A DNA stretch of 28,692 nt, taken from an uncultured Mucilaginibacter sp. Lineage in GTDB: Bacteria; Bacteroidota; Bacteroidia; Sphingobacteriales; Sphingobacteriaceae. The notes below the pieces were generated by a model, which was not told the DNA's origin, did not search any database, and worked only from the letters and a program-made list of their open reading frames with translations. Positions 8,161 to 14,179 of the stretch are shown piece by piece. Position 1 is the first letter of the stretch. Each line of letters starts with the position of its first letter. Where the stretch lies: the NCBI RefSeq assembly GCF_946481715.1, contig NZ_CAMLOV010000061.1, positions 1-28,692 of the forward strand, in the 5' to 3' direction. Position numbers and translations under genes: made by a program.

Positions 8161-8236
8161 GCCAACGGGCTGCATTTGTAGATGAACGGCGTTTTACAGG
8201 CAATTGCCAGTTCATCGGTTATAAAAGCCAGTTCGT
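8161..8236. promoter_or_regulatory. Two divergent LytTR-type direct-repeat sites
   Basis: On the plus strand ccagttcat (8207-8215) and ccagttcgt (8228-8236) are separated by exactly 12 bp. On the minus strand gccgttcat (8190-8182) and cccgttggc (8169-8161) are also separated by exactly 12 bp. The published LytTR pattern is two 9-bp repeats [TA][AC][CA]GTTN[AG][TG] with a 12-13 bp spacer; the four repeats match at 8, 8, 8 and 7 of 9 positions. Each pair points toward the operon it would control. The assignment to the adjacent LytTR regulator is inference. Confidence 0.62.
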
Positions 8237-8289
8237 CGAAAAAAGCACCGGTGCACTGTAATTCAAAGGCTTTTTTAGCATCAAAACGC

Positions 8290-8297
8290 TACTTTAG
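8290..8297 (+). promoter_or_regulatory. Possible -7 box for the kinase-regulator operon
   Basis: TACTTTAG, 25 bases before the kinase ATG, differs by one base from the Bacteroidota -7 consensus TAnnTTTG and equals the box in front of the acyl-CoA dehydrogenase gene. There is no TTTG at the -33 position, as might be expected for an activator-dependent promoter. Confidence 0.4.
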
Positions 8298-8322
8298 GTG
8301 CTGTGATAACGTATAATATTTA

Positions 8323-9333
8323 ATGAAGAAAAGCTGGCAAATATTCTGGCATGTGTTTTTTTGGCTGAGCATGATCTCGTTCTTCATGTTCATCGTGTAC
8401 AGCGGCGGCAAAACCAGCCTGCAAAACCTCGTGGTAATATTTGTATTGTTTGGTGTGGTAAACATAGGTTTGTTTTACCTCAATTACCTAACGTTTATAC
8501 CCCGCTTTTTAGACAAGAAAAAATACTGGCAATACGCCGTTGCTGGCCTGGTCACCATGATTGCGGTTGGGTTGGCAAAATATGGGCTGGCCCTGCTGTT
8601 TAAGCACATTATACTGGTACGCGCGGGCAAACAGATCTCTTTTTGGGATTACGAGTTCAGTACGTTTTTTACCAGCCTTGTGTTTGTATTTTTGAGTACG
8701 GTTTACAGGTTTACGGTAGACTGGTTCCTGAACGAGCGGATACAGCGCGACCTGGAGAACCAGCGCCTCAGCGCCGAGCTATCCTTCCTAAAATCGCAGA
8801 TAAACCCGCATTTCCTGTTCAATTCGTTAAACAGTATCTATTCGCTCGCCTATCAAAAATCAGATACAACGCCAGAGGCCATCCTGAAACTATCAGAAAT
8901 TATGCGTTACATGCTTTACGAGTGTAACGATAATAAAGTAGAGTTAACCAAGGAGCTGCAATACCTGCAAAACTATATCGACCTGCAAAAGATCCGCTTT
9001 GGAAATAAGGCTTTCATTAATTTTGAAATAACGGGCGAGGTGACCAACCAGCTTGTAGTTCCCTTGCTGCTCATATCCTTTATCGAAAACGCATTTAAGC
9101 ATGGCGTAGCTAACGACCCCGCGGCGCCCATTGTGCTCAAAATAAACCTGAGCGACGGGCACCTTTACTTTTTTGTGCAGAATAAAAAACACACCCATAA
9201 CCGCGATGCATCGGGCGGTATTGGGCTTGTTAATGTTAAACGCCGGCTCGACCTGCTTTACCCCTCTAAATATAATTTAGAAATTCGCGACGAAACCGAT
9301 ACTTACACTGTACAATTATCCTTAGTTTTATAA
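8323..9333 (+). CDS. LytS/YehU-type membrane sensor histidine kinase
   Basis: A 336-residue kinase of the His_kinase (PF06580) class. Four predicted membrane helices fill residues 1-135. The phospho-acceptor region follows as LSFLKSQINPHFLFNSLNS, with H163 the expected phosphorylated residue. The ATPase domain shows the N-box ENAFKHGV and the G-box GGIGLVNVKRRL. There is no periplasmic sensor domain; the short loops suggest sensing within the membrane, as in antibiotic-responsive kinases of this class. It is 6 bases upstream of the LytTR regulator gene, its likely partner, and divergent from the ABC operon. Confidence 0.95.
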   Translation: MKKSWQIFWHVFFWLSMISFFMFIVYSGGKTSLQNLVVIFVLFGVVNIGLFYLNYLTFIPRFLDKKKYWQYAVAGLVTMIAVGLAKYGLALLFKHIILVRAGKQISFWDYEFSTFFTSLVFVFLSTVYRFTVDWFLNERIQRDLENQRLSAELSFLKSQINPHFLFNSLNSIYSLAYQKSDTTPEAILKLSEIMRYMLYECNDNKVELTKELQYLQNYIDLQKIRFGNKAFINFEITGEVTNQLVVPLLLISFIENAFKHGVANDPAAPIVLKINLSDGHLYFFVQNKKHTHNRDASGGIGLVNVKRRLDLLYPSKYNLEIRDETDTYTVQLSLVL

Positions 9334-9339
9334 CCAATC

Positions 9340-10065
9340 ATGATAAGATGCCTTGTAGTTGACGATGAGCCCCTGGCCCTCCACATACTGGAAGATTATA
9401 TCTCCAAAATACCTTTCCTAACGCTGGTAAAATCAACCACCAACCCTATCGAGGCGCTGACGCTGGTACAGGATGGCGGCATCGACCTGGTGTTTCTGGA
9501 TGTACAGATGCCCGAACTTACCGGCATCCAGTTCCTCAAAATATCAAACGGAAAGGCAAAGGTTATCCTTTGTACCGCTTACCCGCAATATGCGCTGGAA
9601 GGCTACGAACTGGATGTGATAGACTACCTGTTAAAACCCATCGCTTTCGACCGCTTTTTTAAATCGGTACAAAAAGCTCAAACCGTTATTGCCCCAACCG
9701 CTAAGCCCGTTACACCCGCCGAGCCCGTCAAACAGGATGATTTTATGAGCGATTTTATCTTTGTGAAAACCGAGCATAAAATACAAAAGGTTTACCTGCA
9801 CGATATTTTGTTTATAGAAGGGTTAAAGGATTACATTTCTATCTTCACCCCCGCCGAGCGCATTATTACTTTACAGGGTATGAAAAAAATGGAAGATGCC
9901 CTGCCCGAAAAATATTTTATGCGGGTACATAAATCCTATATCGTATCCATCAACAAGATAGACAGTATCGAACGTAGCCGCATTTTTATCGGCGATAAGG
10001 TTATCCCTGTGGGCGATACCTACCGCGAAGATTTCTTTAAAATAATTGACGGGAAGAATATATAG
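9340..10065 (+). CDS. LytTR-family response regulator
   Basis: A 241-residue two-domain regulator. The receiver domain (1-120) has the acidic DDE near the N-terminus (VVDDEP), the phosphorylatable aspartate in LVFLDVQMPELTG, the conserved threonine in ILCTAYPQYA and the lysine in YLLKPI. The LytTR DNA-binding domain (about 135-241) shows FIFVKTEHKIQKVYLHDILFIEG, KDYISIF, FMRVHKSYIVSINKID and IPVGDTYRE. It should be phosphorylated by the kinase 6 bases upstream and bind the repeats at 8161-8236, controlling its own operon and the ABC genes. The gene ends at a strong hairpin. Confidence 0.96.
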   Translation: MIRCLVVDDEPLALHILEDYISKIPFLTLVKSTTNPIEALTLVQDGGIDLVFLDVQMPELTGIQFLKISNGKAKVILCTAYPQYALEGYELDVIDYLLKPIAFDRFFKSVQKAQTVIAPTAKPVTPAEPVKQDDFMSDFIFVKTEHKIQKVYLHDILFIEGLKDYISIFTPAERIITLQGMKKMEDALPEKYFMRVHKSYIVSINKIDSIERSRIFIGDKVIPVGDTYREDFFKIIDGKNI

Positions 10066-10085
10066 GTAGCTAATTATATTTAATG

Positions 10086-10130
10086 CAAAACGCCATGCCT
10101 GCTTTATTAGCAAACATGGCGTTTTGTGTT
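10086..10130. terminator. Bidirectional terminator between convergent operons
   Basis: A perfect 12-bp stem (10086-10097 with 10115-10126, arms caaaacgccatg / catggcgttttg) contains a small inner gct/agc stem. It is rich in A on one side and T on the other, so it can serve both the LytTR gene and the convergent DUF4097-like gene. Confidence 0.85.
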
Positions 10131-10146
10131 ATTCGGGTAATACGTA

Positions 10147-11520
10147 TTAATTAAAGCTCACACCGGTGTAGCTGGCGTTTATAACAATTTTGTTTGCTGA
10201 GTTGTTGCTGCCTACATAACCCTTATAGGTTTTGGTAGATGACCAGCCGCGGTCCTCATCTGATGGCGATTTGGAGGTTACTTTTACCCTGTCGTCATCG
10301 TAATTAAAGTTACCAAACTTGGTAGTTACATCAAAGTTAAAGTTTTCCAGCTGTTTAAAATCAAAGTTGATTTTGGTGAACTGGGCGTCAACATTAATGT
10401 TCTTCACTGTTTTATCTATAGTGCCTATTCGGAAGCCGTCGCCATATTTTATATTCACATCTGCGGCACCTTTTAGTCTGTCGATGCTTATACCTCCAAA
10501 TTTGATATCCGCATCAATGTTGTTTATGCTTCCTACTTTTATTTTAGTGTATGCCACACTTATTTTTCCATTATTGCAAGAGGCCACTGATGAATTCCCG
10601 TCACCAAAACGCAGGTCTATTTCATTTTGCGAGTTTGAAAGTTGCCCGGCAGTTAAGTTGCCATAAGATACCTTGATGAAAGTTTTGCCAGACAGATCGG
10701 GCAGTATTACTGCGCCAAACCTGTTATTGATATCAATAGGGTTGCCGGCAGGCATGTACACTGTATAGTTGATCTCTATGCTTTGGTGGTTATTGCGGCG
10801 GTTTGATTCGCTGTGGAATAAGTTAGTTTTGAATGAAACTGTTGAGCCCACCTTGCTATCATCAACGCTCGAGCCGTTATACATATCGTTTACCGCGTCG
10901 GCATCATCCGAACCGAATTTCATTTGCACGTCAACCTTAAACTCGCTTTTATTCCAGGTGTTTACGGTTATTTTGCCAAAACTGTTGCTTATCTGTAGCA
11001 AATCATTGGCATCCACACTGTAGCTTTTGCTGTAGTTTTTTATCTTTTCGGTGATCTCGCCGCTGGCAACCTTTTGCTTGTATTCGGCGCTATCCGTTTT
11101 CCAGTTAACGTTGCCGTTAAGGTTTTTAAAACTGCTAAAGCTATCATTCATATCTGGCACCATGCCGCTAAAGCTGCCTGCAAAGTTTTTGCCGAAGTCC
11201 TTGAAATCTTTGCCGAAATCCTTGCCAAAGTCTTTAAATTTCATTTTAAATTCTTTGTTAAACTTTTTCGAGGCGATAACCATCTTCTGCACGCTTTTAT
11301 CCATCCGCAGTTTATTCATTTTTACCTGCAGCTTGCTCATTTCTTTTTGCAAGTCGCCCATTTGTTTCTGGAAGGCCTTGTCGTCAAGTTGTTCTGTCGG
11401 GGCATCCGGAGTTTGCGGTGCTGCGGGGGCAACAGGCTTTGCCTGTGCAAAAGCCGCGGTGCTGATGGCAATGCTTACAATTAATGCAAGCATCCTGTGG
11501 TTAAATATCTTTAGTTCCAT
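10147..11520 (-). CDS. Exported DUF4097-like beta-repeat protein
   Basis: A 457-residue protein with a signal peptide (to about AAFAQA, residue 27), a proline-rich linker, a coiled coil (about 45-90, QMGDLQKEMSKLQVKMNKL) and a striking basic tandem repeat DFGKDFGKDFKDFGKNF (97-113). From about residue 165 on come repeated short beta units ending in KFG, RFG or YG (NSFGKITVNTW, NRFGAVILPD, SYGNLTAG, KFGGISIDRL, KYGDGFRIG), as in DUF4097/DUF4098 beta-solenoid proteins. Role unknown; it is likely on the cell surface or in the periplasm. It overlaps the anti-sigma gene by 20 bases, so it is the third cistron of the sigma operon and perhaps an envelope-stress output or sensor. Confidence 0.82.
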   Translation of the reverse strand: MELKIFNHRMLALIVSIAISTAAFAQAKPVAPAAPQTPDAPTEQLDDKAFQKQMGDLQKEMSKLQVKMNKLRMDKSVQKMVIASKKFNKEFKMKFKDFGKDFGKDFKDFGKNFAGSFSGMVPDMNDSFSSFKNLNGNVNWKTDSAEYKQKVASGEITEKIKNYSKSYSVDANDLLQISNSFGKITVNTWNKSEFKVDVQMKFGSDDADAVNDMYNGSSVDDSKVGSTVSFKTNLFHSESNRRNNHQSIEINYTVYMPAGNPIDINNRFGAVILPDLSGKTFIKVSYGNLTAGQLSNSQNEIDLRFGDGNSSVASCNNGKISVAYTKIKVGSINNIDADIKFGGISIDRLKGAADVNIKYGDGFRIGTIDKTVKNINVDAQFTKINFDFKQLENFNFDVTTKFGNFNYDDDRVKVTSKSPSDEDRGWSSTKTYKGYVGSNNSANKIVINASYTGVSFN

Positions 11521-12070
11521 TTTGTTGTTCCTTTTTGCTTTGATTGAATTGTTGTATTACACTTAATTGCTGATTAAGCACCTCGGTTTGTATTTGCAAG
11601 TTCCGGATCATTGCACGTAGAACACGTTCCTGGTTAGGGCTGGTGGCCAAATCTGTACTTAGTTTTTTATAGTTTGCCTGCATTTTTACCAGTTCATTGT
11701 TAAACTCATTGTAAAGTTGCGGGTCGAATTTTGCTATTTGTTTTAATTCAACTCTTTTGGTTTCTATCAGCGATGCATACTGTGCCTGCTGTTTGGCATA
11801 AGTAGGGTTGATGGAGGCGAGGTCAACCTCGCCGCTTGTTTTTTGGTTTTGTGTGTATATACCGAAGCCGATGCCCATAACTACGATGATCATGGCGGCT
11901 ACCCTTAGCACGAAGCCAAGTGAGTAGGTTTTTGCTTCTCGCTTTTTTGGCGCTTCTGCCTCCCAGGCATCCAGTTCTTTTGAGATGTTATTCCAGATAT
12001 CGGCGCGGGGTTGCAGGTCGTCAAATTCTTCCCTGTTTTCTGCCATAAAATCTTCTAAACGCTTGCTCAT
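11501..12070 (-). CDS. Putative transmembrane anti-sigma factor
   Basis: A 189-residue protein. The cytoplasmic N-terminal part (MSKRLEDFMAENREEFDDLQPRADIWNNI) is acidic and of the kind that holds ECF sigma factors. One membrane helix follows at about residues 51-71 (LGFVLRVAAMIIVVMGIGFGIY). The periplasmic part (75-180) is a long helical region (QYASLIETKRVELKQIAKFD and on). There is no HxxxCxxC zinc motif, so it is not a ZAS-type anti-sigma. Its ATG overlaps the sigma factor stop as ATGA (12067-12070), and its end overlaps the next gene by 20 bases. Function is inferred from this coupling and topology. Confidence 0.82.
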   Translation of the reverse strand: MSKRLEDFMAENREEFDDLQPRADIWNNISKELDAWEAEAPKKREAKTYSLGFVLRVAAMIIVVMGIGFGIYTQNQKTSGEVDLASINPTYAKQQAQYASLIETKRVELKQIAKFDPQLYNEFNNELVKMQANYKKLSTDLATSPNQERVLRAMIRNLQIQTEVLNQQLSVIQQFNQSKKEQQNGTKDI

Positions 12071-12627
12071 TTTGTTATTCCTTTGCTAATTAGTATCTCG
12101 TTCAACTTTCTTTTCGCTCTTAAAAACTGGGTGCGCGATGTATTTTCGTTTATCCCCAGTACCTGGCCAATTTCTTCGTGGTCGTACCCCTCTAATAAGT
12201 AAAGCGATAATACCACCCGGTAGCCATCCGGCAATTCTTTCATGGCCTCTTTTATTTGTGCCACTTTATATTGAATATCCTCATCGTCCCAGGGCTCCTC
12301 GTCAGCAACATTATCCAGGTGCCCGTCTTCTATCTCCACCAGGTCCAGCTTGCGTTTGCGCAGCAGGTTTATAGCACGGTGTACCACTATTTGTTTTAGC
12401 CAGAGCCCAAAGGTTGTTTCCTGCCTAAAATCTTTCAGCCGGTTAAAAGCATCGGTAAAAGCCTCCTGTAAAACATCTTCCGCTTCGCCAACGTTGCCCA
12501 CAATCCTAAAGGCAATGTTCAGCATCGCTTTAGAATATAGTTTGTACAACTCATAGCAGGCTTTTTTGCTTCCCTGCTTACACTCAACCACCAGTTGATA
12601 ATGTTTATCTACAAATACCGCTTCCAA
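12067..12627 (-). CDS. ECF-type RNA polymerase sigma factor
   Basis: A 186-residue sigma factor with region 2 (about 20-88: YELYKLYSKAMLNIAFRIVGN, then EAEDVLQEAFTDAFNRL and FGLWLKQIVVHRAINLLRK) and region 4 (about 125-178: AMKELPDGYRVVLSLYLLEGYDHEEIGQVLGIN, a helix-turn-helix). An acidic linker (DGHLDNVADEEPWDDED) joins them. The start is the TTG at 12627: the codon just before it is an in-frame TAA, and the next ATG is residue 35, inside region 2. It heads a three-gene overlapping operon with its putative anti-sigma factor and is probably autoregulated from the promoter at 12653-12679. Confidence 0.94.
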   Translation of the reverse strand: MEAVFVDKHYQLVVECKQGSKKACYELYKLYSKAMLNIAFRIVGNVGEAEDVLQEAFTDAFNRLKDFRQETTFGLWLKQIVVHRAINLLRKRKLDLVEIEDGHLDNVADEEPWDDEDIQYKVAQIKEAMKELPDGYRVVLSLYLLEGYDHEEIGQVLGINENTSRTQFLRAKRKLNEILISKGITK

Positions 12628-12652
12628 TTATTTTGTGAGGTTTCAAGTTAAA

Positions 12653-12679
12653 TGACGCGGGCTATTTAACAACGTTGCA
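12653..12679 (-). promoter_or_regulatory. ECF-type promoter of the sigma operon
   Basis: On the minus strand TGCAAC (12679-12674) and CGTCA (12657-12653) are separated by 16 bp, matching the -35 AAC / -10 CGTC arrangement of ECF promoters. It would start transcription about 20 bases before the TTG start of the sigma gene, consistent with autoregulation. Confidence 0.55.
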
Positions 12680-12793
12680 TGCAGTATGAAAAAAATAAAC
12701 GATTTAGCAATATTAAGTGTAATAAGATAAAATAAAGTTGCGGCTTATACGTTTAAAGCGCTCAAAAATGCACGCGATTCAGGTATTGAAAAA

Positions 12794-13387
12794 TCAACCA
12801 TTGTTGTTTTCGAACCCCAATAATCTGTTAACCTTCAAGTCGTGTAAGTAGTTGTCTACGGCTTTTACAGCATTTTGATACCTATCATCCCCCGTGCCGC
12901 TTATCAGCACATAATTTGTGTTTAATGCCGTCAATTCTTTGTGCCACACATCCATAAAATGTTCGCGCATTTCCGGGAAATCGCGCAGGGGGTCTTCCTC
13001 CCAGGGGAGGTCGATGTTTAGGAGTAAATAAAGGTTGTAAGGGTGTTTTGGCAATTCATCCAGTACCTCCTGCGGAGATTTGCCAAAGGTATGATCGCTC
13101 CAAATTTTTACGGTGATAAAGGTGGTATCGCAAATAAGCAGTTTGTTTGCCTGCGGCATAATTTCTTTTTCCAATGCCAGCTGGCCGGTAAACATATTTA
13201 TCTCGTCCTGCCAGGTAGGTGGGGCAACAAGCGCCGCGCAGTAACCACGGGCATACTCGGGTACCCAAACCGTATTATAATGCCTGGCCAAAAATGCCGA
13301 CATGGTAGATTTGCCGGTAGATTCGGGGCCAACCACAGCTATTTTGATGATTTCGGAATGCGGATGTTCGATGTCGGATTTATTCAT
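12794..13387 (-). CDS. NadR-type nicotinamide riboside kinase / AAA ATPase
   Basis: A 197-residue P-loop protein with Walker A GPESTGKST (20-28), the motif VPEYARGYC and the strand LLICDTTFITVKIWSD, all as in the C-terminal ribosylnicotinamide kinase domain of NadR. A lid-like segment LLLNIDLPWEEDPLRDFPEMR follows. The adenylyltransferase and regulatory domains of full NadR are absent. The expected reaction is phosphorylation of nicotinamide riboside to NMN with ATP in the cytoplasm. It sits 21 bases downstream of pnuC, which encodes the transporter for that substrate, supporting the call. Confidence 0.85.
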   Translation of the reverse strand: MNKSDIEHPHSEIIKIAVVGPESTGKSTMSAFLARHYNTVWVPEYARGYCAALVAPPTWQDEINMFTGQLALEKEIMPQANKLLICDTTFITVKIWSDHTFGKSPQEVLDELPKHPYNLYLLLNIDLPWEEDPLRDFPEMREHFMDVWHKELTALNTNYVLISGTGDDRYQNAVKAVDNYLHDLKVNRLLGFENNNG

Positions 13388-13408
13388 TAACCTCTGTTCT
13401 TCAAAGTT

Positions 13409-14029
13409 CTATTGCCCCTTCAGGGGGGCGGGGGGCTGCTTCTTATAATCTTTCCGCCAATCTACGTAACCCATCAGTGCAATGCCCACATAAATGGCAT
13501 ACATTACTGCGGTAAGATGCAAGTCTTTATACAGATACACGCCTACATATATTACATCAACAAATATCCATATCAGCCAGTTTTCTAACACCTTTCGCGC
13601 CAAAAATACCTGCGCTACCAGGCTGCAGGCAGTACAAAAGCTATCCAGGTAGGGGAACGACGCGGTAGTATACCGCAAAAGCGTGCCTAAAATGAAAGTG
13701 AACACCACAATTGCGCCTGCCGAGAGCAGTACTTCAGTTTTGGTTATACGAGCAACCGGTATCTTTTTTTCCTCGGCAGGTTTGTGGCTCCAATAATACC
13801 AGCCATATAGGTTTATTATAAAGAAGTAAACCTGCAGCCCCATATCGGCAAACAAATGCGCTTCAAAAAAAATAAAAATGTAAATGGTAACGCTTACGGT
13901 GGCGATGGGCCAGTTCCAGATGTTGTTTTTGGCTGCCAGGTACACGCAGATAAGCCCGGTAATAACGCCGGTGATTTCGAGCCAGGTTTGATGCTGCCAC
14001 CAATCCTGTAGCAGGTGTACAATTTGCAT
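13409..14029 (-). CDS. pnuC: Nicotinamide riboside transporter PnuC
   Basis: A 206-residue integral membrane protein with about seven helices and the PnuC pattern: WLEITGVITGLICVYLAAKNNIWNWP near the N-terminus, then DMGLQVYFFIINLYGWYYW and NWLIWIFVDVIYVGVYLYKDLHLTAVMY. PnuC moves nicotinamide riboside by facilitated diffusion, trapped by phosphorylation. I use ATG 14029; a TTG seven codons upstream is also in frame. The last residues QPPAPLKGQ are encoded by a C/G-rich palindromic element, which has probably replaced or extended the native end. The kinase gene follows after 21 bases. Confidence 0.92.
   Translation of the reverse strand: MQIVHLLQDWWQHQTWLEITGVITGLICVYLAAKNNIWNWPIATVSVTIYIFIFFEAHLFADMGLQVYFFIINLYGWYYWSHKPAEEKKIPVARITKTEVLLSAGAIVVFTFILGTLLRYTTASFPYLDSFCTACSLVAQVFLARKVLENWLIWIFVDVIYVGVYLYKDLHLTAVMYAIYVGIALMGYVDWRKDYKKQPPAPLKGQ
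13413..13437. repeat. C/G-rich palindromic element at the pnuC 3' end
   Basis: gccccttcagggg with following G tracts (ggggggcgggggg) forms a short hairpin. From memory, similar elements are common in Bacteroidota and often encode PPAPLKG-like tails when they fall inside a gene end, as here in pnuC. Confidence 0.45.
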
Positions 14030-14067
14030 GTGGTAAATATACGCAAGCAAATTATAAATTGGCTATC

Positions 14068-14174
14068 TAACCACAAAGGGCGCTAAGCCAAGCAATTCCC
14101 CTAAACAAAGGGCACAAAGTTTTTAATTCTTTGCGCCCTTTGTGCCCCTTTCTTTGAGTCCTTGGTGGTTAAAA
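14068..14174. repeat. Long imperfect inverted repeat built of caaagggc units
   Basis: The outer arms taaccacaaagggcgctaag (14068-14087) and its near complement ending ccttggtggtta (about 14153-14171) pair. Inner units caaagggcacaaag (14105-14118) and ctttgcgccctttgtgcccc (14129-14148) also pair. The element fills the gap between the M13 peptidase gene and pnuC and could fold as one large hairpin. It resembles intergenic repeats that I recall from related genomes. Confidence 0.65.
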
Positions 14175-14179
14175 TACGC

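Noticed and set aside
8245..8254. Palindrome gcaccggtgc before the LytS-type kinase gene
   Set aside because: It is only 10 bp, without a second copy; the nearby 9-mer direct repeats explain the regulator better.
11051..11566. 171-codon hydrophobic plus-strand frame opposite the DUF4097-like gene
   Set aside because: Its leucine/lysine/serine pattern is the complement of the KDFGK-rich repeat; it is a shadow.
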